Source of the DNA: Ornithodoros turicata
Taxonomy: Eukaryota; Arthropoda; Arachnida; Ixodida; Argasidae
Assembly (NCBI RefSeq): GCF_037126465.1
Contig: NC_088201.1
Location: 134,630,052-134,694,051, forward strand
Length of the DNA stretch: 64,000 nucleotides
Reading direction: 5' to 3'
Shown here: positions 54,656 through 64,000 of the stretch, piece after piece
Layout of the letters: every line of letters begins with the position of its first letter
Position numbering within the stretch: the stretch's first letter is position 1
Translations under genes and position numbers: made by a program
Notes under the pieces: model-generated
Told to the model about the DNA's origin: nothing
Seen by the model: only the letters and a program-made list of their open reading frames with translations
Databases searched by the model: none

Positions 54656-56760
54656 AAGGAACATGGAGAGTAATAGCCGTAACAAAACTGAAGTGCAACA
54701 AGCGAAGGCTGAAGGTAACCTCACCGGTGCAGTTTTTCTCGACGCAGAGAAAGCTTATGATAACGTGTTGCATAGCGCCATCGTCACGACGATACAAGAG
54801 AATGAAATAGGAGGCGGCGCCGTCTCATGGATTCAGCACTTTCTATCTGACCGACGCCTCTTCGTGCGCACAACGGAAGGTGACATCGCTTTCCATCCCG
54901 TCCGTCGTGGTGTCCCACAGGGAAGTGTACTTAGCCCTCTCCTCTTTAATGTTATAATGGCTTCGCTTCCTGCCCAGCTGCGTGATCATACCCGCATCAC
55001 TCTCTACGCAGACGACATGTGTATATGGACCTCTGCCACCCGTCGAGACACCGTCCAACACCGCTTACAATGCGCCTTGGATTCCATTGTAGACAGGGCC
55101 GGCGATAGGGGGGGGGGCGAGTAAGGCGACTGCCTTAGGCCCCGCGCTTGCATAGGCCCCGCGCACGAAGCCCTCAACCAGGGATTACTTTTTTTTTAAA
55201 TATCAAGTATGCACTTAATCGCACGAGCGATCTTCGACTACAACAGAAATGAGAGAAGAATGTGTTATGTGTCATTACGTCATGTGTTGAGAAAAAGTCC
55301 AACTTTTAAGAAAAATCCGCCAACCTGCAAGCTATAACGAGAATTTCGCACCCTTCTCTCCTGCTGCCCTTTCCCGTACTGCCAAAATCTCCCACTGCGA
55401 AAATCTCATAATTTCTTGTCTTTTCATTACTGCTGGTGTGAAACAGGCCCCGCGAAGAGCCTTTGCCTCAGGCCCCGCACACCCTTAGCACCGGCCCTGA
55501 TTGTAGAATACCAGTTGCCGACCGAGGCTTATCGGTCTCCCCTGCTAAGACCGTTGTCATGGCATTCACCCGACTCTCATTCCAGTCACTCCGCGTCTGT
55601 TTGGGGGTTCTTAGAACGACAGAGATCTACTCTGTCCTGGCAGAGGCACGCGAAACGCCAGCAGGCGTCAGACGAGACGTGGAAACACTCCGGATATACG
55701 CGCGGTACCTCACACAGCACCCCTGCCATTACCTTCGGCTCATTGATATTGACTGTCCGGACTCTAGCATTGGCATTGCTGTTGACCGCCTGAAAGTGAA
55801 CCTCACCACCACACCATCAGTGCGTTCCTATGCCCCACCAATCTGTACTCTTCGCAGGCCTCCTGTATGTGACCACATTCCTGGTCGTCTGAAGAAAAAC
55901 TCTGTACCTCCCGTTGCTGCTCACCAACATACGCTGGAGCACCTCAACTCAGCGTACCCTCAACGACTCCCTGTGTACACTGATGGATCAGTGTCTCAAG
56001 GCGGATCAACAGCAGCCTTTTATATCCCACATGAAAGCCTTGAAGTGGCGCACAAGCTCCCCTACGAAACCGAGTCCGAGCTCTTCCGAGCTCTTCGCCA
56101 TACTGACCGCGCTGAACCACATAGCGGGATCAGCGCCTGGACTGTGTTCACGGACAGTAAGGCGGCACTAGAAGTTCTAGCAAATTATTGTTCCAGAACA
56201 ATCGACGGCCTAGCCACCATGATAGTCGCAAATATACAACCGACTTCTATGCTCGGGTCATAGCCTGTGTTTCCAATGGGTACCCAGTCACAACGGCCTG
56301 CACGGAAATACCCGCGCAGACGCCTTAGCACGTCGAAACATGGGGACGTCACCTTCAATAACTGTCTCCTACCACTTTCAGCCTCAGCATGTTGGTTACA
56401 GACACAGCGACTCCGTCATAAAGGCACTCGGCAGTTTCAAGAGGACACTGTACAACTGAACGACCATCTCCGGTCTATCGACCTGTCGATGGATTTCGTT
56501 GCCACACACCACTGCTCGCGTCAAGAAGCGTCCATTATACACCGACTGCGACTTAATGCCGCCAGGACACCTCTGCTTCTCTGTATAATGGGACTTCTCC
56601 AGTCGCCCAAATGCCCTACTTGCGCTGTTGAAGCTGATATTCAACATCTTCTCGTCGACTGTCACAGATTCGACACCCCTCGAGCCACGCTCAGACGACG
56701 CCTACTTGAGCTGCGGTGCACAGACTCTGGCCACTCTGCTCGACCCAGTAAGACATCACA
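54656..56760 (+). pseudogene. LINE-D ORF2 remnant, internal deletion
   Basis: The plus strand reads GAVFLDAEKAYDNVLHSAIV, FHPVRRGVPQGSVLSPLLFN and LYADDMCIWTS (to about 55094). A hAT-type MITE follows, and the reading continues at 55500 with LSVSPAKTVVMAFTRLS directly joined to SLRVCLGV, so about 100 RT residues are deleted. RNase H shows VYTDGSVSQGGSTAAFY, ESELFRAL and VFTDSKAALEVL. The tail has CPTCAVEADIQHLLVDC. Frame breaks occur near 56260. It is a distant relative of LINE-A to C. Confidence 0.75.
55095..55499. mobile_element. hAT-type MITE
   Basis: 405 bp with terminal repeats cagggccggcgataggg and the inverse cccttagcaccggccctg, flanked by the perfect 8 bp duplication attgtaga (55087-55094 and 55500-55507). 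It contains ggccccgcgc repeats near both ends. Non-coding. Confidence 0.85.
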
Positions 56761-56865
56761 CATATGTATTTTCTATGTATTCTATCGCCTTCTTATTGAT
56801 ATTTACTTTTTATTGCCGACTATCAATACAAACTCTCAAGGCTATGTACCGACTTTTTATGTATA

Positions 56866-57104
56866 ATGTTATGTCTATTGTGTGTTGTGCAAGGCTGCCT
56901 ATGGGCAACATATTGGCTTCTTATTTATGTTCTGTCTATTTTGTGTTGTGCATAGGCTGTCTTAGGCTACATATTGGTTTCTTATTTATGTTATCTCTAT
57001 AGTGTGTTGTGCATAGACTGCCTATAGGCTACATATTGGTTTCTTATTTTATGTTCTGTCTATTGTGTGTTGTGCATAGGCTGCCTATAGGCTACATATT
57101 AGTT
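56866..57104 (+). repeat. 62 bp minisatellite, left part
   Basis: About four copies of cttatttatgttctgtctat...ctacatattggttt. It continues at 59021-59360 beyond the LINE-A insertion. Confidence 0.8.
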
Positions 57105-57115
57105 TCTTATTTATG

Positions 57116-58948
57116 AGCCCCATCTTATTCAACATTGTTATGGCTGGCCTTCGAGGTTGCGTCGGTAGGAAAGTGGCTATCTCCATCTATGCTGATGACA
57201 TTTGTATCTGGACCACCGGTAAATCCCGTCCTGCCCTCCAGCGACGCCTCCAACTCGCTCTCGATGCTATCCAGCAGTACCTGTCCCTGACGGGCTTAGA
57301 CATATCGACGGAAAAGACAGTAGTAATTCCTTTTACAAGGCGGAACATGAGGCCCTTCCAGCTTTCCGTGGCAGGCATACCGTTGAAGCACGTGTCTCAC
57401 CATAGGTTCCTCGGTCTCACTGTTTATGCTAGGCTCTCCTGGCGGAGGCATATTGCAAGCTTGGAGATCAAGATCCACCGTTGGATTGCAGTGATCCGTC
57501 GCTTGGCAGGCATGAGATGGGGCAGTGACACGAGCTCTCTGTTGGCCGTCCACAGGGCTTTGGTTCGAGGGTCCCTCGCGTATAGTTTGCCGGTGCTTAA
57601 TGGCCTGCCGACATCTTCTGATCATAAGCTGCAGTGCCTCCTGGCGCGAAGCCTCCGTGTGTGCCTCGGCGTCCCCCGAGCAGCAGAGACCCGAGCAGTT
57701 ATTGCCGAAGCGAGGGACTCCCCGCTGGAGGTTCTTCGCTACGGTGAGACCTGCCGACTTTTTCTCCGCCTTTTATCCCATCATCGGCGGCACCCGCTCG
57801 TTTCGAAGATCTTGAGGCGCAAGCACTGCAAGGTCCGCTCGGTGATGACTCAGTTGAAGCCTAGCGTCCCGCGTTTCGTAGTGAAGACAGTGGCTCCCAG
57901 TGCCCCTCCATGGTCTCTGTCAAGCCCAGTCACCTGCCTAACTGTTCCTGGCCTGCATGGAAGGAAAAGGGATACAGCCCCGTGTGTCGCCAAGCAGCTT
58001 ACCCTGGGCATGATGAACGACAACTACACGGCGTCAACGTCAGTTTTCACTGACGGGTCATCTACTCGGGGTGGATCATCCTCGGCATTTGTCATTCCAT
58101 CCCAGTCAGTCTCCTGTGGTCACCGTCTTTCTCACAGAACATCGTCTACGTGTGCCGAGCTTTACGCCATCCTATTTGCTATGCAAAAAATATCCGCCAG
58201 TCCAGCTCAGTCCTGGGTCGTCTATACAGACTCAAGACCCGCGCTCCAGTGTGTGGCCAACTTGGGGATACGTGGACTCCTCGGTCCTGTTGTCTTTGAC
58301 ATCCTGCAAGCTTATAAGAAGGCGACCATTGTAGGGCACACTGTAATATTGCAGTGGATCCCCGGACATGTCGGTATCAGCGGCAACGAAGAAGCAGACA
58401 GAGCCGCATTGAACGCCCATCAGCACGCAGCTTTTTCCCCGATCATGATGTCGTCGGGCGACCGAAAACACCTCCTCTTGACTCTCACCGGTCCCAAGAT
58501 GCAGGCTCAGTGGGAACACGACATAGCTCACTCCCTTCTCTCTGATGTAGACCCCACGCTTTCTCTCGTCCTTCCTCCGCGACTACCGCGCCCATTAACT
58601 GCTCTCTTCCACCGCATGAGGCTCAACGTTGCCTTTACACCTGCCTTTCAACATCGTCTCGGCTCTACCTCGTCTTCCCTCTGCCCCACTTTGCGAGTGC
58701 ACGGCGACCTCAGCCACGTCATCCTGGCTTGCGGGCAATACCACCACGAGCGTGCCCTAATGGAACTCTCTATGCAACGCATCGACAAGCGGCCGTTCAA
58801 CCTAGCGAAGATCCTCGGTCCGTGGTCGAACGCTGCCCACCAGACGCAGGGCCTTCGTCTTCTGGCGGAGTACTTGTGCTCCACCGGTCGGCGACGGCTC
58901 TTTGAAAGCCCCATCATCATCCCTTCATCCTCCCCCAACGCGAAATAG
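57116..58948 (+). pseudogene. LINE-A ORF2 C-terminal fragment (RT core to RNase H), open
   Basis: Open from the truncation point to 58948: the ISIYADDICIW box, VFTDGSSTRGGSSSAF, AELYAILFAMQ, VYTDSRPALQ and GNEEADRAA. Two differences from the first copy are notable. The zinc-finger-like CPTCGV reads CPTLRV, losing a cysteine. A one-base deletion near 58888 replaces the C-terminus (STGLATAL becomes STGRRRLFESPIII). It lacks endonuclease and N-terminal RT. It is not functional but not otherwise decayed, pointing to recent insertion. Confidence 0.9.
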
Positions 58949-59019
58949 GGCAGTGTACCGCCTCAGCGGCGGTGAATCGCCCAGCCCATTACCATCCAAT
59001 GTATGTGTGTGTGTGTGTG
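57116..59019 (+). mobile_element. LINE-A, 5'-truncated second copy
   Basis: An 11 bp duplication tcttatttatg (57105-57115 and 59020-59030) flanks it. It aligns to 4934-6847 of the first copy with only scattered substitutions and shares the gtatg(tg)n tail. Truncation falls in the RT domain just before the YADD box. Confidence 0.9.
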
Positions 59020-59020
59020 T

Positions 59021-59360
59021 CTTATTTATGTGCTGTTGGGTGTTGCGCATGGACTACTATAGGCAACATATTGTTTTCTTATTTATTTTCTTTCTGTTGT
59101 GTGTTGTACATATGCTGCTTATGGGCCACATGTTGGTTCATCATGCCGTGTATATTGTGCGTTGTGCATACCCTGCCCTATAGGCTACAAATTGGTTTCT
59201 CATTTATGTTCTGTCTATTGCGTGTTGTGCATAGGCTGCCTACAGGCTACATATTGGTTCCTTATTCAAGTTCTGTCTATTGTGGGTCGTGCATAGGCAT
59301 GCTGCATATTGCTTTACTCATGTGTTGACTGTCGTGCGTTGTGCACAGGATGTCTGTTGA
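59021..59360 (+). repeat. 62 bp minisatellite, right part
   Basis: About five more diverged units of the same repeat (gtgttgtgcatag...ctacat...ttat). It becomes degenerate after 59290. Confidence 0.75.
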
Positions 59361-60049
59361 CAACATATGTTAAACGCACAGTTTCCAAAGTTTAATAGTA
59401 AAGGATAAAAGAGGCTCTAATAACAGCTGTCTGTATTTATATTTTATGACATTATTTCACACAAATATTTGACAGAGGCACATGCTACTATATTACATGC
59501 ATAGGTGTGTTGCATACTCTAAAGCGATGAAACAGAAAGCATGAGATGTCTCAAAATTTGCACAAAACTGCAATGCCTAGACGCTTATCTTTTTGTGTGT
59601 GGGGGGGGGGGGAGGTACACAAATGATCAGTTAACAAGTAAAATGTTTATAAAACAAGGTACTCAAATCGTGGTTTTACATAAAAAATGGATTATGTGCC
59701 ACATAATATCTGCTAGCGATTTACGTGCCGATACGATTGAATAACTGCTACTACGCGGTGAAATCTGACATTATATCATACGCAGCGACAGGACAAGTTT
59801 GGATGTTTGGCAGTAACGTTTTGCATTTGTTACCAAATATTTTCTGCTGTATCACTGATATCTTGTGCTTGGGGATTAACTTCCTTATAAAAAAGTGTAT
59901 TGGTGCTATATAAAATGACTATTTACCTTCGCCAATTGGCGAGGAGAACAACCTATTGCAAGCAGGTGGCGCTGCGAGCGCTTCGAGTAGTGTGGATTAC
60001 CTGCGATAGGTCTGTGGTGTTCTACGCTATTTTATGTGATTGAGTGCAA
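59361..60049. other. Unassigned spacer, probably 5' part of the ISL2EU element
   Basis: A G11 tract at about 59601. No gene is seen. A short palindrome cgccaattggcg lies at about 59930. Confidence 0.45.
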
Positions 60050-60288
60050 ATGGTTCACTATTGGTGCGTTCCGCAGTGCAATGCATATTGTACCGAACCC
60101 GAAGTAAGTTTTCACTCCTTCCCAAAGGACAAGAAGCTCCTGCGAATTTGGTGTATCAAACTCAGAATCGGGAAACGACTTCGAAATACGCGATGGTTTG
60201 GCACAAGCACTTCGCTGCTGATCAGTTTAGGGCGTCAAAGAAGGACAATAGAGGTACCCTTCGTAGAATAAGTATTTTAATTATTTAG
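60050..60288 (+). pseudogene. THAP domain exon of ISL2EU transposase
   Basis: From the ATG at 60050: MVHYWCVPQCNAYCTEPEVS, then FHSFPKDKKLLRIWCIKLR, a canonical C-x4-C start, FPKD and Trp of the THAP fold. After a frame change near 60185 it reads MVWHKHFAADQF. The last zinc ligand pair should be C-x2-H; here Cys is Trp (VWHKHF), so zinc binding would be lost. THAP domains bind transposon ends. Confidence 0.7.
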
Positions 60289-60588
60289 AGCAAATGTGCC
60301 ATGTATGCCATTCAACCGGAACCGTTAGGTTACATTCGACGACTTCTCGTGGGGGCAGCATCCCTAGGTGCAATCTGGCGGTCCGCTCGTATGACACGGT
60401 GAAACGACTACGCAAAGCCCCAAGTACGTTATGAAGTTGTTGCACACCGTTGGATTTTTTAAACCCATTTTAACTTGAGGTTGTATGTATTGTCTAGGTT
60501 GCCGGGCGACTGCACCTCTCGTAGCTATGTGTGAGCAGCACATACGAATGCCTGACGCAGTCACTGATGAGGACCATCTGACATGTGC

Positions 60589-60592
<4 letters not shown>

Positions 60593-60622
<30 letters not shown>
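60593..60622. repeat. (TA)n microsatellite
   Basis: About fifteen TA units within an intron-like stretch (60290-60690) that has no recognised coding sequence. Confidence 0.9.
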
Positions 60623-60626
<4 letters not shown>

Positions 60627-60839
60627 CATGGATTAGCATGTCCACCATTGAGTTTTTTCTACATCACTTCCAATTAATACCTTAAGTAAAATGTATATCA
60701 TATCAGTAACTAAGGAAGTTTGTTTCACAGTAGATAGTCAGCCCCAACCTGGCCAAGAGGTATCGTTTCATCTTGGTAAGCAGATCACATGCACAAGTGG
60801 TATTCACATAAATGCAACATACTTTCACTGCCTTGTGAA

Positions 60840-61848
60840 ACAGCATTGGACGAACCAAACTCATCAGGACTTCCAGCTGAAGATTCTCGAAAGGATGCAT
60901 CTACACAGGCAAATACGTACACAGAGGAGGTGAAGCCACCTATGACTTTCAGCTCAATCAGGACTGACTCTCACCTGGTAGCACTGACAGGCATCGGATC
61001 ACTACAACTTTTAAGGAACATCACAAAAGAATTTGTAGAAGTGCGACCAGTGTAGAGTGCAAGTTTCATGCAGGGGGTACTGCCTAAGTGATGCGGATGT
61101 CGTTTTGATGGTGATGATCAAACTTTATCATAACACCAGCTTCAATTTTCTTGCCGTGCTCTTCAATGTTCACCGTACAACTGTCTCCAATCTGTTCAGT
61201 GAAGGACTTGCTACCCTAGCTCACATCTTACGAGAGGCAGTATTTTTCCCATCAAAAGATTCAGTGCAAGCCAACCTACCTGTCTACTTCGAGAAATTTA
61301 GCAGAACACGTGTGGTACTGGACTGTACTGAAGTCCCCATCGAGAAACCGAAAGACCTGCAGTCCAGAATACTTACCTACAGCCAGTACAAGGAAGGTCA
61401 CACTGCAAAGGTCCTCATCGGTTGTGCACCAAGTGAAGTGCTGATCAGCTTTGTGAGTGAGAGCTACGGGGGTCGTGCCTCAGACTGCATGTGCAATAAC
61501 AAGAGGGTCTGATGTTCTCAACTTCTGCACTGCTTTCAAGGACCAGGTTATGGTTGACAAGGGTTTTTAATAGATACTCTCTGTAGTGACGCAAACCTAG
61601 AACTGATAATGCCTTCACTTTTGAAGAAACAAAAACGAATGAGTGAAGCTGATGCTCTCCGCAATAACGAGATATCGCGTGCTCGAGTCCATGTAGAGCG
61701 AGCCATTCAGCGCTTGAAAGCATACAAGATATTACAACAGAAGTTCCCTGTGCACATGCTCCCACATTTCGACATGGTGATGCAGGTAATAGCTGGCCTT
61801 GTTAATTTGTCCAAGCCCATCCTAGCACCTGATAAGTTTTTTAGGTAG
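60840..61848 (+). pseudogene. ISL2EU DDE_Tnp_4-type transposase
   Basis: A linker (LDEPNSSGLPAEDSRK, MTFSSIRTDSHLVALTGI) leads, after a stop at about 61053, into LSDADVVLMVMIKLYHNTSF and VHRTTVSNLFSEGL (HTH-like). The catalytic domain has VVLDCTEVPIEKPKDL, YKEGHTAKVLIGCAP and SESYGGRASD. After a damaged stretch (61500-61600) it reads MPSLLKKQKRMSEAD, then RARVHVERAIQRLKAYKILQ and GLVNLSKPILAPDKFFR. The Asp, Asp and Glu of the DDE triad are plausible at LDCTE, GRASD and VERAI. At least one stop and one frameshift. Note the last domain is well preserved. Confidence 0.8.
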
Positions 61849-62058
61849 AAACAACTACATATGTTACTCTAACACTGTTCTTGGAACCTTTGAATGTCTC
61901 TGATCCAAGTACAAGAAAAATAAAATACTGATTACACTTATCATGAAGCAAGTACTTCATGCAAAGCTGTAAAGAAAACTTGCCGAAGTGCTGTCATGCA
62001 AGGAACACACAGCAAAGTAATTGTTACAGTATTTATTACTTGAAGAGAATAAAACAGC

Positions 62059-62975
62059 TCAGCTCTTCCTTGTATTCACACAAAAAAGTGTATCTGTGGA
62101 GTAACATCTAGCAGAGCTGTCTAAGCTCCTTGAAGAGGGGCTTTTCAAAACCAAACTTGAGAGCTGCAATGCACTCCTCAAAGTAGCCTTTATCAAATTT
62201 AACAGTAGCCATCTCAAACTCCTGTTAGTTGACATACACAAAAAAATGCACTCTTCGATTTTCAGGACCCCCATCTGAACTTGCATTTGCGTCATCTGCG
62301 TAGCCTTCGGTTTCCCTTTTGTAAACATGTGGCTTGTTTTTAACGGGCACTTAATTTCTATTAGGCTCCTTTTTCCTCGGCAGCAATCACATGAAAATTG
62401 TACTATGCCATCTGATGAGCAACCCATGGCGGGAAAGTCCTTGTAGATGACAAGTCCACATAGTCCTATGGCTGCTGCATGGCCATCAGCAGCTAACAAG
62501 GTTAAGAACATGTTCCTTGCTTCAAGCTCCTTCCTGATCCCTTCTTTCATGGCAGACGTTTGAGTCCTCTTTATCCTGGCAACCAATGTCAGAAGCCCTT
62601 TCATGTCTACGCCATATTTCTTCGCTGCAGTTTTGCACCTTGTTCGAAAGCTGTGGAAGCTGATGCAGTTGCCATTCCCCTACGATAAAGATGCCAGTTG
62701 AAATTTGGTGTCTGGTCTGCAGTGACACGTTCCACGTCTCGTATGACAGCCTCTGTGTATGTTTCCTTAATTTCTTCAAAGAACTCGTTGAAGTAGTTTG
62801 AAGAAGTTTGTGACAGCAATTGCATGAAAGCAGGTGGTAGTTGCTGTTCAGGTGGCCTTTCTTGCTGCCCTGAAATGTTTGGCAGTGGCGAAGGTTCCCT
62901 AAAACATACTAGTGACAAACTACTCCGCAATAAGTTATCGTGAACTTGCGGAGGCATTCCACAGTCCCTGAACAA
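62059..62975 (-). pseudogene. YqaJ-like nuclease of the ISL2EU element
   Basis: The minus strand from 62975 begins MFRDCGMPPQVHDN, with a TPNFNWHLYRRGMATAS segment that resembles the start of YqaJ-type nucleases. A frameshift near 62650 leads to KTAAKKYGVDMKGLLTLVAR and NMFLTLLAADGHAAAIGLCG. The nuclease core follows: DFPAMGCSSDGIVQF, SLIEIKCPLK and QMTQMQVQMGVLKIEECIFL, the D...E-x-K and Gln-rich motifs of the PD-(D/E)XK fold. The C-terminus after this looks shifted. It lies convergent to the transposase. In ISL2EU elements such nucleases are thought to assist transposition; the exact role is unproven. Confidence 0.75.
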
Positions 62976-63044
62976 TTTGGGGACACCAATAATTGCACTA
63001 GGATTGACAAAGGCATTCGCAAACGTGAATAATATTAATGTGGC

Positions 63045-63994
63045 TCACCCATTTGAACATTTCTCGTCCCTCTTTTCCGGGTGATTTCTTCCCTTGGTTG
63101 GCGTGGTTCTGATTACAACCGTCCGTACATCAGCAGTACTGCGCCGTACGGGTCTGCCCAGGATGTAGTTCGTCTCCCACCACTCCAGTAGTGTTGATGC
63201 GTCCGCAGTAAATTGTGTTCTCAAGCTTGAATATGTTTCCCGAACATCCTCCACGGGTAGAAATGCCAACGCAGCAAGCTGCCTGACTTTGATGGCGAAG
63301 TCTTCAACGTTGTCCGCGTACGGCCTAGTGAGCCCCAGATTCTGCACCCTTCGCCATAGAATTTGGCACACGTGGAAAAGCATCCATGAATGCTAGCGTC
63401 GGGCAGCTCGACACGAACAGCATTGATAGCTGCTACCTCGAAGTCGACAAGAACTGTCGTTGGGCACAGTAATATTTGCTGCTCCGCTGCAATGTCACTG
63501 ATCTCGCGTAGAAGTTGCTGGTAGGCCAGTTGAGTCTTGCGTGACATCAGGCAAAATACAAGTGGGAAGAGGGATCCCTGAACGTAACCGTGAACGGTGT
63601 AGAGCTGCTCGAATAACCTCGACACTGTCTTGAATGTTCCGTCCAGCCAAGTCCGTGAGGATGCGAGATGGCATATGTTTTCATCTGTGGTGAATACGAG
63701 TACCCTTGCGCCGTCGTCACAAGTGACGTTGCACCGAAGGAATGACTTGCCTTGAAGTGTAAACTTGCAGTCCTCCCCGAGCTCTAGGTCATCAAGCGGC
63801 TCCGGTTCACGTGGACAGCCAGCGTTTCTTGTCCTCCGGACCATCTGCTTCAGCGCGTTCTCGGTCGGCAGTTGTTGTCTTGCAGAGCTGATCATTGCGT
63901 TCGATGCCTGCTGCACAATCCTCGCTGGCGGTTCTCGAGAGTTGGCGCTAGGTTCCGTATAGAGGTCGTCACGTCCATGACGGCTCCTCTGCAT
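63045..63994 (-). pseudogene. MULE transposase, one frameshift, runs toward the right edge
   Basis: The minus strand from 63994 reads GKSFLRCNVTCDDGARVLVF, FTTDENICHLASSRTWLDGT (first Asp), LFEQLYTVHGYVQGSLFPLV, FCLMSRKTQLAYQQLLREI and TTVLVDFEVAAINAVRVELP (second Asp). A frameshift near 63380 joins CFSTCAKF to FHVCQILWRRVQNLGLTRPY and LAALAFLPVEDVRETYSSLR. This is the DDE core of an animal MULE transposase. Its C-terminal part ends at 63045 with a short basic tail. The N-terminal DNA-binding part and element ends lie beyond the window. It appears a different subfamily from the relic at 22480-22950. Confidence 0.75.
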
Positions 63995-64000
63995 ATGGCT

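Larger units (their letters stand above)
60050..63000. mobile_element. ISL2EU-type DNA transposon (approximate limits)
   Basis: A THAP domain and DDE_Tnp_4-type transposase on the plus strand are followed by a convergent YqaJ-like nuclease on the minus strand. This gene pair is characteristic of ISL2EU elements. Terminal inverted repeats were not located, so the limits are those of the coding parts. Confidence 0.7.

Noticed and set aside
58902..59328. Membrane-like ORFs rich in Cys and Val
   Set aside because: Translations of TG repeats and the 62 bp minisatellite.

Overview
This is eukaryotic, intron-bearing DNA made almost entirely of transposable elements in many layers. No conserved host gene is recognisable. 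The element mix fits an arthropod, most likely a tick or other chelicerate: APE-type LINEs with an RNase H domain, CR1-like LINEs, a Penelope-like element (PLE), Tigger, hAT, MULE, Harbinger and ISL2EU DNA transposons, and many foldback MITEs. The tick assignment is inference from my memory of similar ORFs in tick sequence data; the sequence does not prove it.

Layout. 1-10957: a PLE (pLTR, SGNH-like ORF, reverse transcriptase, GIY-YIG endonuclease, pLTR). It carries a Tigger/pogo element in its left pLTR, a 5.3 kb LINE (LINE-A) splitting the same pLTR with a 12 bp target-site duplication (TSD), and a 116 bp retroposed tail in its ORF. 10960-13083: LINE ORF2 remnants. 13.5-15.3 kb: MITE cluster, with a signal-peptide exon on the minus strand. 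15.6-21.15 kb: a CR1-like LINE (minus) split by an inserted element that itself hosts LINE-B (plus). 21.5-23.66 kb: decayed MULE flanked by inverted arrays of short repeats. 24.2-25.4 kb: Harbinger relic and diverged tandem repeats. 26.53-32.52 kb: candidate 6 kb TTAA-flanked element with a THAP-like exon and two internal MITEs. 34.2-36.4 kb: two adjoining satellite arrays. 36.7-38.2 kb: second LINE-B copy (minus). 39.7-43.1 kb: LINE tails and a MITE split by a foldback element with arms of nearly 1 kb. 43.2-43.7 kb: 63 bp minisatellite. 43.907-51.951 kb: hAT transposon (minus, two exons, 8 bp TSD) hosting a full-length LINE-C. 52-53.8 kb: candidate spliced small gene and a 0.6 kb tandem duplication. 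54-56.8 kb: two MITEs and LINE-D remnants. 56.9-59.4 kb: 62 bp minisatellite interrupted by a second, very similar LINE-A copy. 60-63 kb: ISL2EU-type transposon (THAP, DDE transposase, YqaJ nuclease). 63-64 kb: MULE transposase entering from the right edge.

How it fits together. Target-site duplications readable by eye order many insertions: host element, then PLE or hAT or CR1, then LINE, then short LINE tails and MITEs. Almost every ORF is broken by stops or frameshifts. The least damaged are LINE-A ORF1, the hAT transposase (one stop, intact intron) and the truncated LINE-A copy at 57-59 kb. Recurring themes are a shared stem-loop in the 3' ends of several LINE families, a hammerhead-like motif in both PLE pLTRs, and palindromic MITEs with TA target sites.
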